Origin: an uncultured Myxococcales bacterium
Lineage (GTDB): Bacteria; Myxococcota_A; Bradymonadia; UBA7976; VGTA01
Direction: 5' to 3'
Assembly (NCBI GenBank): GCA_937146725.1
Contig: CAKZRU010000107.1
Span: 1 to 37,215, forward strand
Length of the DNA stretch: 37,215 nt
Shown here piece after piece: positions 1-8,643 of the stretch (its first letter is position 1; each line of letters starts with the position of its first letter). The notes under the pieces are model-generated. The model saw nothing but the letters and a program-made list of their open reading frames with translations, had not been told where the DNA came from and did not search any database. The translations under genes and the position numbers were made by a program.

Positions 1-100
1 AGCTTCTTAGAAAGTATTTTTTATAATCTTGTCCAAAATACATTGAATTAACCTGGTCGTTCCCTATGAAAAGGAACAGAATGACTAGTCTGTAAAACTA

Positions 101-120
101 AGTTCTCAACAGTTCTCAAC
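101..120. repeat. Tandem 10-bp direct repeat in gene-free left end
   Basis: The unit AGTTCTCAAC occurs twice back to back. It lies in the gene-free stretch 1-228, downstream of the minus-strand acyltransferase gene. I see no convincing gene, RNA or terminator hairpin elsewhere in 1-228; a 5-bp inverted pair (GTTCC at 59-63, GGAAC at 73-77) is too weak to call. The repeat may be chance. Confidence 0.4.
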
Positions 121-228
121 TTTAGAAATACTTAATTTCATGACGCTAGCTAAACATTTAATATCCTACAAGCTTAAACTTGTATATAGATTGCATCTTG
201 TCACTAAAACTTAATAAGTGGATATGAT

Positions 229-2232
229 TTAAGGCGCTAAAATGGCTTTAAATAATGGATTAAGCTTATGGCTAGCATTTTGACTTAAATGGTCATCATC
301 AAAGTAATAGATTTCTGTACCCTTAGCGCCATAGCATTTTTGTGTTGATCGATTGCAGAGCACTTGAGCTGGGTCAACAAACTTTAGCTTTTGATCGGTT
401 TGCTGAGCTTGCATTTCCATTGATTCAAATAAGTTTAAAACTTTTTGGTTTCTTTGTTCATAGCTTGAAAAAGGAACATACACTTCCGGAGCTTCTTGCT
501 GATTAAACAGCTTTTTCTTGATTAACAGATTGGGTATATTCCAACCCATCTCAGGAATAGGCTTAACCACGATTACTTGCTTATCGGCCTTTAATAAGGA
601 CTCTATGGTTGCTTGATACTGTTTTAAGACAGCTTTTTGTCTTTTACTCTCTGAGGTATGAGTCACTTTTTGGCCATGCTCATCAATTAAATCAAGCCAG
701 AAATCGACACCAGACTCAGCGCCACCAAGCCCATTTATATATCGTTTTTTTTCAACCGATAGCGTCCATCTCGAGGCTAAAATCACAGTCTTGATCTCCG
801 GATGACTTTTGATCCATTGAAAAGTTTTTGCGTTAAACTCATCACAGCGTTCAACAGAAAGATTAGCATATACATCCATCACCGGAGGACAGTTACTAGC
901 AAAGAACAAAACTTTTAAATCAAGCTCTTGGGCAAGCTTTGCAAGTGACCCCCTAAGCATACCGGCATGGCTATCACCAAATAGCACAATGGTTGGCTTA
1001 GGCATATTTGATCCCAAAACACACCCATCAAGATCATCAAGGTGAGTACAAGCTTGAGCATTTTCTGCCCGCTGCGTTTTTTCAAAGTTAGCTAAGAATT
1101 GAATGTATTGGTTATCGAAGCGATTTTTAAAACCCTTATTCTGATATCCCATAAACCCTAATGCAATAAAGCATAGGCTACCCAAAAGCGAATATGTAAA
1201 AATCATTTGGCGCTCAAATAGGCCATTTCGCTTTACTCTAAATGGGGTTTCAATCCATCTGACGCTCATCCATGCTAAAACTAAAGATAAGACTGATAGC
1301 GTAAGCATAAGTCCATGAGAAGGCTCGTTTAGTGAACGTATACGAGCAAAGGCAAATAGTGGCTGGTGCCAAAGATATGCCGAGTAGCTGATTAAACCAA
1401 TTTGAATCATTGGTTTCCAACTGAGTAATCGAGCGACCAAGGTACCTTGCTTAGCAAATAGCATAATTAAGGCGGTACCTAAAACGGGTGGAATTGCATA
1501 AATACTAGGAAATGGAGTATTTTTATCATAGGCAAAAATCGAGCTAATCACTAAAAAAAGACCAAGGCTAGATAGCCAATTATTAGCTCGAACACCATGT
1601 TTATCAGCAATAAAGGCCGCAAGAGAACCCGCAAACAATTCCCAAGCTCTGGCGGGAGCCAAAAAGAAGTTTGCAATCGACTCATTACGCCAGTTCCACT
1701 CACTTAACCCCAGACTGAGTAGGGCAAAAAACATGAGAGAGTAATAAAGCTTTTGCTTACCCCAACGCCAGGCAAAGACCAAAAATAAGGGAAAGAGTAA
1801 ATAATACTGTTCTTCTACAGCTAGGCTCCAAGTATGAAGTAAAGGATTTTCCTCGGTAGCGGGCGCAAAGTAATCACTTTTGCGCCCAAAAAGTATATTA
1901 GAAATAAACAGAAAAACAGCGATTAAGCCCTGAGAAAAGTTATGGAGTTGATGAGGAAGCATCCACAACCAAGCAAAAGGCAAGGTACAAAGTACAACAA
2001 AGAATAATGCCGGTAAAATACGACGGGCACGACGTTCATAAAACTGTAGCAAGCTAAAGCGTTGTTTTTCGATGTCCCTCATTAGAATCGAGGTAATCAG
2101 AAAACCACTGATGACAAAAAATACATCGACTCCGACAAAGCCACCATTAAAACCTTGTAGTCCTGCATGAAATAAAATGACAGGTAAAACAGCAATGGCT
2201 CTTAAGCCATCTATTTCTGGTCGGTATTTCAT
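229..2232 (-). CDS. Acyltransferase-3 / SGNH two-domain membrane O-acyltransferase (OafA/YrhL type)
   Basis: A 667-residue inner-membrane protein. Residues 1 to about 365 form the multi-pass acyltransferase-3 domain: the opening YRPEIDGLRAIAV, His22 in the first membrane segment, FYERRARRILPA at 65-76 and LHTWSLAVEEQYY at 132-144 are all typical. Residues from about 410 onward form a periplasmic SGNH hydrolase-like domain with block I GDSH at 419-422 and the catalytic-type DxxH at 645-648. Proteins of this architecture move acetyl or other acyl groups across the membrane onto surface sugars such as O-antigen or exopolysaccharide; the acceptor here is unknown. The ATG is preceded by a good AAGGAG site. 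It stands alone, about 35 bp downstream of the helicase gene on the same strand. Length is normal for the fused family. Confidence 0.93.
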   Translation of the reverse strand: MKYRPEIDGLRAIAVLPVILFHAGLQGFNGGFVGVDVFFVISGFLITSILMRDIEKQRFSLLQFYERRARRILPALFFVVLCTLPFAWLWMLPHQLHNFSQGLIAVFLFISNILFGRKSDYFAPATEENPLLHTWSLAVEEQYYLLFPLFLVFAWRWGKQKLYYSLMFFALLSLGLSEWNWRNESIANFFLAPARAWELFAGSLAAFIADKHGVRANNWLSSLGLFLVISSIFAYDKNTPFPSIYAIPPVLGTALIMLFAKQGTLVARLLSWKPMIQIGLISYSAYLWHQPLFAFARIRSLNEPSHGLMLTLSVLSLVLAWMSVRWIETPFRVKRNGLFERQMIFTYSLLGSLCFIALGFMGYQNKGFKNRFDNQYIQFLANFEKTQRAENAQACTHLDDLDGCVLGSNMPKPTIVLFGDSHAGMLRGSLAKLAQELDLKVLFFASNCPPVMDVYANLSVERCDEFNAKTFQWIKSHPEIKTVILASRWTLSVEKKRYINGLGGAESGVDFWLDLIDEHGQKVTHTSESKRQKAVLKQYQATIESLLKADKQVIVVKPIPEMGWNIPNLLIKKKLFNQQEAPEVYVPFSSYEQRNQKVLNLFESMEMQAQQTDQKLKFVDPAQVLCNRSTQKCYGAKGTEIYYFDDDHLSQNASHKLNPLFKAILAP

Positions 2233-2267
2233 GCAAACTCCTTTTTAATTCAATATATACTGCCTAT

Positions 2268-3626
2268 TTATAAGTTTGAACTCGACTTGGGTTTACTGAA
2301 GCGTCTTCGCTTTTTTTGTGTATTTTGGCTCTGTCCTTGTTTTTGGCTCTGTCCTTGTTTTTGGCTCTGTCCTTGTTTTTGGCTCTGTCCTTTACGAGTT
2401 TGCTTATGACGAGAGCTTTTTTTAGACTTTTCGGCTTGTTGGCGTCTTGGTGACTTCCGATTTCGAGGCGCTGGAATAAATTGAGGGCTATGCCAAGGGT
2501 GATCCTCAATCACTTCTAGATCGTCATCAATAAGCTGTTCTATGTTACGAAGATAAAAGCCTTCACTATCATCACAAAAAGCAATCGCTGTACCGCTTTC
2601 TCCGGCTCGGCCGGTTCTTCCAATGCGGTGCACATAACTTTCTGACTCGTTTGGCAAATCAAAGTTAAAGACATGGCTAACGCCCGGTACATCAATACCA
2701 CGCGCTGCAATATCGGTAGCGACAAGAGTAGGTAGCGTTCCATCTCTAAAAGCAGTTAAAGCTCTTGTTCGGGCATTTTGTGACTTATTGCCATGAATGG
2801 CGGCCGCTTGATGTCCAGCTTTTTCAAGTTGATCAACAAGACGATTGGCGCCATGTTTGGTTCGAGTAAAAACAATACATTGCTCAATCTCTAACTCATC
2901 AAGAAGATAAGCAAGTAAGCGTCTTTTATCGGACTTAGCAACAAACATCACTTTCTGAGTAATTTTTTCGGCTGTAGTTGATTCAGGAACCACTTCTACA
3001 TGAGCCGGACGATCTAAAAATGAGCTCGCTAGGGTGACAATGTTAGGGGGCATTGTGGCAGAAAATAAAAGATTTTGTCGCTTATTAGGCAAATGTTTAA
3101 GAATACGACGAATATCATGGATAAAGCCCATATCAAGCATACGATCTGCTTCATCGAGTACAAAAAATTCAATTTGACTTAAATCCACATGACCCTGTGC
3201 TTGTAAGTCAAGCAAGCGACCAGGAGTAGCGACCAAAACATCCACACCATGACTTAAACGCTCAATCTGGGGTGTGGCACTAACGCCACCAAAAATCACT
3301 AAATGTTTGATTGGTAGATAACGGCTATATGCCTTAAAGTTTTCTGCGATTTGAGCAACAAGTTCTCGAGTTGGCGATAAAACCAATGCTCGAATTGGGC
3401 GCTTGCCTGCTTGAGGCTTATTGGTGATCTTTTGTTGTAAATACTCTAATACCGGCAAGGCAAAAGCTGCTGTTTTACCCGTACCGGTTTGTGCGCACCC
3501 TAATACATCCTGACCCTTTAAAAGTAAGGGAATCGCTTGTTCTTGAATGGGAGTAGGTGTTTCATACCCTTGATCTTGCAGTGCTCTCAATATAGGTTCG
3601 CAGAGCTTTAATTCAGTAAACTTCAT
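2268..3626 (-). CDS. rhlE: DEAD-box ATP-dependent RNA helicase, RhlE-like
   Basis: A 452-residue cytoplasmic RNA helicase. All core motifs are intact: Q motif PTPIQEQAIP (24-33), Walker A AQTGTGKT (45-52), PTREL, TPGRL, DEAD (158-161), SAT, ATDIAARGIDV and HRIGRTGR. The two RecA-like domains end near residue 370. A basic, low-complexity tail follows, with four copies of a Gln-Ser-Gln-Lys-Gln-Gly-type hexapeptide and a closing KKRRR stretch; such tails tether the enzyme to RNA. RhlE proteins remodel rRNA or mRNA structure in ribosome maturation and RNA decay, especially in the cold. The RhlE assignment over SrmB or CsdA rests on the short N-terminus and overall motif spelling. It has its own upstream region (3627-3767) and is probably monocistronic. 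Confidence 0.92.
   Translation of the reverse strand: MKFTELKLCEPILRALQDQGYETPTPIQEQAIPLLLKGQDVLGCAQTGTGKTAAFALPVLEYLQQKITNKPQAGKRPIRALVLSPTRELVAQIAENFKAYSRYLPIKHLVIFGGVSATPQIERLSHGVDVLVATPGRLLDLQAQGHVDLSQIEFFVLDEADRMLDMGFIHDIRRILKHLPNKRQNLLFSATMPPNIVTLASSFLDRPAHVEVVPESTTAEKITQKVMFVAKSDKRRLLAYLLDELEIEQCIVFTRTKHGANRLVDQLEKAGHQAAAIHGNKSQNARTRALTAFRDGTLPTLVATDIAARGIDVPGVSHVFNFDLPNESESYVHRIGRTGRAGESGTAIAFCDDSEGFYLRNIEQLIDDDLEVIEDHPWHSPQFIPAPRNRKSPRRQQAEKSKKSSRHKQTRKGQSQKQGQSQKQGQSQKQGQSQNTQKKRRRFSKPKSSSNL
2327..2394 (-). repeat. 18-bp tandem repeat inside the helicase tail
   Basis: Four units with an exact 18-bp period start at 2327, 2345, 2363 and 2381; each begins GGCTCTGTCCTT on the plus strand. 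They are in frame and encode the Gln/Lys/Gly/Ser hexapeptide repeat of the RhlE tail. The near identity of units at DNA level suggests recent slippage expansion, so copy number may vary between strains. Confidence 0.9.
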
Positions 3627-3767
3627 GTTATATCCAGCCGTCGAGAATAAGTTTCAACGCCTGTTAGCGACCCCGACCTTCGCTTCACCGCGCATCCTAT
3701 TATGATGTGGCTAAGTACCACTCTCAGACGAGCTTTACAATGAATCAAGTATGGATTTATAAGGATT

Positions 3768-4991
3768 CTATGATGATTGACCACGAATCAGATTAATATT
3801 TTGAGTGGCCGCCCACCCTGCAATATCTTTTTTGCCTAAAGCATGCGCCATTAAGTCTGGAAACAAGTCAGGGGTACAGGCAAAGCAAGGAATTCCCATT
3901 GCGGAAAAGCGTTCGGTATTGTGACGGTCATACCAAGGGGCTCCGTCATCAGATAAACTGAGTAAAGTAATGCATTGAACACCGGATGAAACCAAACTAT
4001 GCATACGCTTAAGCATACGCCTTTGGTCCCCACCCTCCATCAAGTCACTGATCATAATAAAGATGCTGTCTTCTGGGCGAGTGATCAAGCTTTCACAATA
4101 GGCCACAGCTTGATTAATATCAGTACCACCACCGAGGTTTAGTCCAAACAAAACATCTACCGGATCAGCTTGGATTTGATCTGATAAATCAACAACCGAA
4201 GTATCAAAAATCACGAGTTTAATCGAAACGGCAGGCACAGATGCCATCACCGCAGCAAAAATACTTGAATACACCACAGAGGTGGCCATTGAACCACTTT
4301 GATCAACACAAAGAATAATGTCTTTTAAACTTGATCGTTTACGACCAAAACCAATGCGGCGCTCTGGTATAATCGTTTGGTATTCGGCTTGATAATGCTT
4401 TAGGTTGGCCAAGATTGTGCGACGCCAATCGATTTCATTATGTCGGGGCCGAGGGTTACGAATTGCCCGATTTAATGTACCTGTAATCGCTTCTCTTGTA
4501 GGCGCCTCTAGCTTACGTTTAAGTTCTTCAAGCACCTGATTAACCACTAAGCGAGCAGTTTCTTTGGTTTTAGCGGGAATCACATTTTTTAGTGAGATGA
4601 GCTGAGCAACTAAGTGTACATCCGCCTCAACCTGCTCTAAGAGTTCCTTTTCAAGCAGTAAACTTTCCAAACCAAGGCGGTCGATCGCATCTCGTTGCAT
4701 GACCTTGCAGACCGAAGCAGGAAAATATTCCCGAATATCCCCTAACCAACGTGAAACCTTGGGTTGAGACTTTCCACTGCCTCCTCGGCGAGATCGCTTT
4801 GATGACCCTAGATCAGGATCATTTGAGCCTTGTCCATATAACGAGGCTAAGCATTGATCTAGCTTTTGGTCATGGGCACTTAAGCTTTGTCCAATTCCAT
4901 CAGCATCATGTCCGCCAAGAATGAGTCTCCAACGTCGGTTTCGCTCATCTTGTTCTAAAGTATTTGTAAGTTGTGACTCTGTACTTGTCAT
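3768..4991 (-). CDS. VWA-domain protein of a MoxR/DUF5682 operon
   Basis: A 407-residue soluble protein. The C-terminal half is a von Willebrand factor A domain with a complete metal-ion-dependent adhesion site: DxSxS at Asp230/Ser232/Ser234 (CVDQSGSM), Thr290 in GGGTD and Asp316 in ISDLMEGG. The N-terminal half is helical and charged, with a Ser/Arg/Gly-rich patch near 62-75 and no signal peptide or membrane segment. VWA proteins of this kind pair with MoxR AAA+ ATPases, presenting substrates or acting as metal-dependent adaptors (as RavA-ViaA and CbbQ-CbbO do). It is the last gene of the five-gene operon, about 70 bp after the DUF5682-like gene. The exact client is unknown. Confidence 0.9.
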   Translation of the reverse strand: MTSTESQLTNTLEQDERNRRWRLILGGHDADGIGQSLSAHDQKLDQCLASLYGQGSNDPDLGSSKRSRRGGSGKSQPKVSRWLGDIREYFPASVCKVMQRDAIDRLGLESLLLEKELLEQVEADVHLVAQLISLKNVIPAKTKETARLVVNQVLEELKRKLEAPTREAITGTLNRAIRNPRPRHNEIDWRRTILANLKHYQAEYQTIIPERRIGFGRKRSSLKDIILCVDQSGSMATSVVYSSIFAAVMASVPAVSIKLVIFDTSVVDLSDQIQADPVDVLFGLNLGGGTDINQAVAYCESLITRPEDSIFIMISDLMEGGDQRRMLKRMHSLVSSGVQCITLLSLSDDGAPWYDRHNTERFSAMGIPCFACTPDLFPDLMAHALGKKDIAGWAATQNINLIRGQSS

Positions 4992-5060
4992 ATATTATTC
5001 TTTGTAAATCAAACCGTTCAATTACACTCATAAATTATGCTCATAAATTACGCTCGGGAA

Positions 5061-7415
5061 TTAAACTGTGTGGTTAATGCCAAAAAACTTGCTTAACAGG
5101 GGGAAAACTAATTGGGCATGTTGCAAATCAACATGCTGTTCTCTGTTTTGGTTTTGCTGATCAACGCTTTGTCTACCTAATTTAACTTTCTCACCTAGTT
5201 GTCTTAGTTCAGTCGCAGTAAAGGTTGAAAAAGTTCTTCTGATTAAGGGGAGTAACTCCAAAAAAACCTCAGCATTTAAGCCTAAAACCCACTGATCAAT
5301 CAGTGCCCATAGTTGATCATCATAGACCAAAACCTGACCGCTTCCCTGCAAAAATCCCTCTAGCCATGATGCATTAGCCTCTGGTGTCAAAGCGGGAGAT
5401 AAGGCACGACTCATCGCTTGTATCATTTCATGATTATTTAATTTTTGAGCATCAACAAGCAAACGACAGGCCTTTCCTTGTAGATGGGCACTCACTTGCT
5501 CTTGATCGATAAGCTGCCCAAGAGCATGAAACCATTGCAGACTTAAATCGGACTCTTCCACAAGGAGTAGTGCCTGGGTGCTTGCTTCTAAGAGTTGCAT
5601 CATACGCTGACTTGCTTCGGCATCGAGTGAACTACACGCATAAACCAAGCTTAGGCTGGCTCTTGGTGCTAAGGTACACAGGACTTTTTTGACCGATGTT
5701 AGCTGGCTTCCCCGAACATCACTATAGCGTAATAATTGCGCAAGAGCTGGTAAAGCTTCTAAGATTTCAGCGGTATCAGAGCTAATGGTTGCTTGATCTT
5801 CAAGTTGCTGCATTAGGCTAGGAATGGCTAAGGGCAATTTGGCAATTAAGGCCTGATGGCTTAATTCAATAAGCCTTTTTAGATCAGCATCTTGAGCTTG
5901 ATGAAGCGCATATTTAGTACTCGCTTCTTCAACATTTTGTCCCCACGGAGAGCGGTCGATGATGTCTAAGTTAAACTCAGGCTTCCAGGCTAAATACCAC
6001 GCTTCCTTAAAAGTCCCTTCACCTCTCACATGAGTCAGCTCACCCCAACCGATCCCAAGCAAGCGTAAGCGATGTAATAGTTGGCTACGCTCTAAATCGT
6101 TGTCTTTGCGTAGATCTAATGTTTTTTCTTCAGTTTCTGCTTTTGGTAAGAGCTTTAATTTTTTTTGTAATAAACGTAGATCACTTTGCAAAGGTGTTTC
6201 GGGTAAGTCGCTTGGCACCTGACCCAAGCGCTGTCCAATCAAAAGTTTTTGCTGGATAAACTCTAAGGGAAGATCATCCCCAAAAAGCATTACTGAGCGA
6301 ATGGCCTCATTGAGCTCGGTAAGGCGAGGACTGGGTAAATCCCTAATGGCACTTAGGGCTTCTGCTAATCTTAATGTTTCGATGATATGGGCCGATGAAA
6401 CATCAAAACCTTCTGCGCGCAAAGCTTGCGCAACCTTACTTAACCAATAGCTTGCTTGATGAGCATGGCCTACCCAAAGATGTTCATAAAATCCTGGCGA
6501 TTCTACACCAGCCGAATAGCCACTTCCTGCACTCATTCGTTGGTAAGTCCATGGCACCCAAGTGACTTGAATCTTACTTTTTGGCAGTGATTTAAGAACT
6601 AGATTATCCTCCTTAACTTTAGGAGGATGCATAAGAGCTGGTACATGCCAAGCGCCACAAATGACAGCAATCTTCTCATATCCCCCTTTTTGAGCCTTAC
6701 GAATCTGCTTACGCATGGCTGCTTCACGACGGAATTCTTCGATATTTTCTTCTGTTTCTAAACTCGGGTAACCCCATCCACCCAAGGCCTCTCTCAGTTC
6801 AGTCATCATTTCAGCAATGGCTTTAAATAAAGTTTGATCGTCGGACTGGACCAATTCAACCTGTCGTTCCCACCATGCTTCGCTGTCATTAAAACCGGCT
6901 AAATGACCAAAATAAGCTAAGGGATCTTTAAGGATAGCGGTCTTCCAATGGAGTTTGAACAGTTCTTTTTCATTGAGTTCGTCGGGATTTGAAGAAGCTG
7001 CAAAATCAAACTGCTCTGCTAAACGCTCAAGCTCTTTTTCAGTCTGATCTATCCCATGAGTTTCGGTTTCGGTATCAGCTTCGGCCTTTGCTTGGGCAAG
7101 GGCAAACTTATGGGCTAAGGGTAAATCCATAAATTGAAGGTTTTTTTGATGAGTTAATGCATACTTTATGCTTTGCCACTCCGGTGAAAATTCAGCAAAA
7201 GGATAAAAAGCTGCTTGCTGAGCATTTTTCTTATCATAGGCCAAAATGGCGACTGGTGGCTTCATTTCAGGATGAATTACACTTTGAAGTACTGCATCAG
7301 CTTCCGGTGGGCCTTCCACCAAAACTAAATCAGGATCAAGTGCTTCCAAGGCCCGTAATACTGAACGAGCAGAGCCTGGACCATGATGGCGAATACCAAA
7401 AAATGAAATACTCAC
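5061..7415 (-). CDS. DUF5682-like protein, putative GxxH (TIKI/EreA/ChaN-type) hydrolase
   Basis: A 784-residue cytoplasmic protein of the family I know as DUF5682. The N-terminal third shows two GxxH motifs, GIRH at 7-10 and GAWH at 254-257, plus an acidic segment VEGPPE with Glu34. That pattern (two GxxH and a conserved Glu) is the signature of the TIKI/TraB/EreA/ChaN superfamily, whose members are metal-dependent proteases or esterases. Enzymatic activity here is inference. The rest is alpha-helical with no recognisable motif. It starts with GTG, and the start overlaps the MoxR stop codon (TAGTG), so the two are probably translationally coupled. It sits between MoxR and VWA genes, suggesting that the AAA+/VWA pair remodels or loads this protein or its substrate. 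Confidence 0.85.
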   Translation of the reverse strand: MSISFFGIRHHGPGSARSVLRALEALDPDLVLVEGPPEADAVLQSVIHPEMKPPVAILAYDKKNAQQAAFYPFAEFSPEWQSIKYALTHQKNLQFMDLPLAHKFALAQAKAEADTETETHGIDQTEKELERLAEQFDFAASSNPDELNEKELFKLHWKTAILKDPLAYFGHLAGFNDSEAWWERQVELVQSDDQTLFKAIAEMMTELREALGGWGYPSLETEENIEEFRREAAMRKQIRKAQKGGYEKIAVICGAWHVPALMHPPKVKEDNLVLKSLPKSKIQVTWVPWTYQRMSAGSGYSAGVESPGFYEHLWVGHAHQASYWLSKVAQALRAEGFDVSSAHIIETLRLAEALSAIRDLPSPRLTELNEAIRSVMLFGDDLPLEFIQQKLLIGQRLGQVPSDLPETPLQSDLRLLQKKLKLLPKAETEEKTLDLRKDNDLERSQLLHRLRLLGIGWGELTHVRGEGTFKEAWYLAWKPEFNLDIIDRSPWGQNVEEASTKYALHQAQDADLKRLIELSHQALIAKLPLAIPSLMQQLEDQATISSDTAEILEALPALAQLLRYSDVRGSQLTSVKKVLCTLAPRASLSLVYACSSLDAEASQRMMQLLEASTQALLLVEESDLSLQWFHALGQLIDQEQVSAHLQGKACRLLVDAQKLNNHEMIQAMSRALSPALTPEANASWLEGFLQGSGQVLVYDDQLWALIDQWVLGLNAEVFLELLPLIRRTFSTFTATELRQLGEKVKLGRQSVDQQNQNREQHVDLQHAQLVFPLLSKFFGINHTV

Positions 7416-8536
7416 TAAAGTACCTCTTTGCAGGCTCGGTAAATATCAAGCCAACCATCACGTTCTTTCACAACCGTTTCTAGATATTCTCTCATCACCA
7501 CTTGGTCTTGTACTGGATCCTTAACGACTGCCCCAACTAGGCCGGATGCAATATCGTGGGCGGTGAGTACACCATCACCAAAGTGGCCAGCCAAGGATAA
7601 ACCACTGTTTACAACCGAAATAGCTTCCGCAGGACTTAAAGTACCACTCGGGCTTTTTAGCTTGGTTTTTCCATCTACGGTTTGGCCCTCTCTGAGTTCT
7701 CTAAAGATGGTGACAACTCGTCTCACTTCTTCAAGCGCTGGCTTTTCAGCCGGTAAATCAAGTGCTCTGCCCAACTTAGCAGCACGACTTTCTACAATCG
7801 TAACTTCTTCATCCAATGTACTTGGAACGGGTAAAATAACTGTATTAAAACGCCTTTTTAATGCGCTAGAAAGCTCGTTTACCCCTTTGTCTCGGTTATT
7901 GGCACTCGCAATGACATTAAAGCCTCGGTTGGCTTGTACTTCTTGTCCAAGTTCAGGAATGGGAAGCATCTTTTCAGATAAAATTGTGATCAAGGTATCT
8001 TGTACATCAGCAGGAATGCGAGTGAGTTCTTCAATACGAGCAATTTGACCATGGTTCATTGCTTTCATCAGGGGACTTTCTACAAGAGCACTTGTTGAAG
8101 GACCTTTGGCAAGAAGTTCTGCATAGTTCCAGCCATAGCGAATCGATTCTTCACTCGTACCGGCCGTCCCTTGTATTAAAAGGGTAGAGTCTCCACTAAT
8201 CGCAGCTGACAAATGCTCTGAAACCCACGACTTTGCTGTTCCGGGTACACCATAAAGTAAAAGGGCTCTATCTGTCGCAAGCGTAGCAATGGCAATCTCC
8301 ATCAAACGCTGATTACCAATATACTTAGCGCTTACCTCAAAGCCGTTATCAAGCGTGCCTCCCAATAAATATGTGCGAACCGCCCAAGGAGAAAGAGCCC
8401 AATTGGGTGGTCTTTGCTTATCATCTTCTTTTTTTAAAACTTCTAGTTCCTCAGCAAACTCCTGTTCCGCATGAGCTCTAAGGATTTGTTCTAGCTTTGT
8501 AGTTTGATCTGAGCTTGACTTTTTGGATTTGGACAT
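7415..8536 (-). CDS. MoxR-family AAA+ ATPase
   Basis: A 373-residue AAA+ ATPase. Walker A is GVPGTAKS (96-103), the Walker B region reads ARIEELTR, sensor 1 is in IASANNRD, and SSALKRRF supplies the arginine finger. The GxPGxAKS spelling and the length fit the MoxR branch, which acts as a chaperone-like unfoldase or metal-insertase helper with a VWA partner. The first 45 residues are charged and helical and may be an adaptor-binding extension. The ATG has an AAAGGT site about 9 bp upstream. Its stop overlaps the GTG of the DUF5682-like gene, so the two products are probably made in linked amounts. Confidence 0.92.
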   Translation of the reverse strand: MSKSKKSSSDQTTKLEQILRAHAEQEFAEELEVLKKEDDKQRPPNWALSPWAVRTYLLGGTLDNGFEVSAKYIGNQRLMEIAIATLATDRALLLYGVPGTAKSWVSEHLSAAISGDSTLLIQGTAGTSEESIRYGWNYAELLAKGPSTSALVESPLMKAMNHGQIARIEELTRIPADVQDTLITILSEKMLPIPELGQEVQANRGFNVIASANNRDKGVNELSSALKRRFNTVILPVPSTLDEEVTIVESRAAKLGRALDLPAEKPALEEVRRVVTIFRELREGQTVDGKTKLKSPSGTLSPAEAISVVNSGLSLAGHFGDGVLTAHDIASGLVGAVVKDPVQDQVVMREYLETVVKERDGWLDIYRACKEVL

Positions 8537-8643
8537 AATAATTTGACCTTTTAAAGTTTAGTAAATACCTGAGTTGATTCAGGTTATCTTTTCATTTGAT
8601 TGGATGTTTTTGGATATATTATACACAGGAATACATAACGTTC

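Noticed and set aside
2327..2394. Possible CRISPR array
   Set aside because: The units are 18 bp with no spacers and are in frame inside a coding sequence.
2264..2509. An overlapping reading frame with Lys-Asp-Arg-Ala-Lys-Asn repeats
   Set aside because: It is another frame of the helicase tail repeat; the helicase frame has all motifs and runs through it.
7563..8048. Plus-strand reading frame opposite moxR
   Set aside because: The Ser/Thr/Leu-rich product is the shadow of a strongly conserved ATPase on the other strand.
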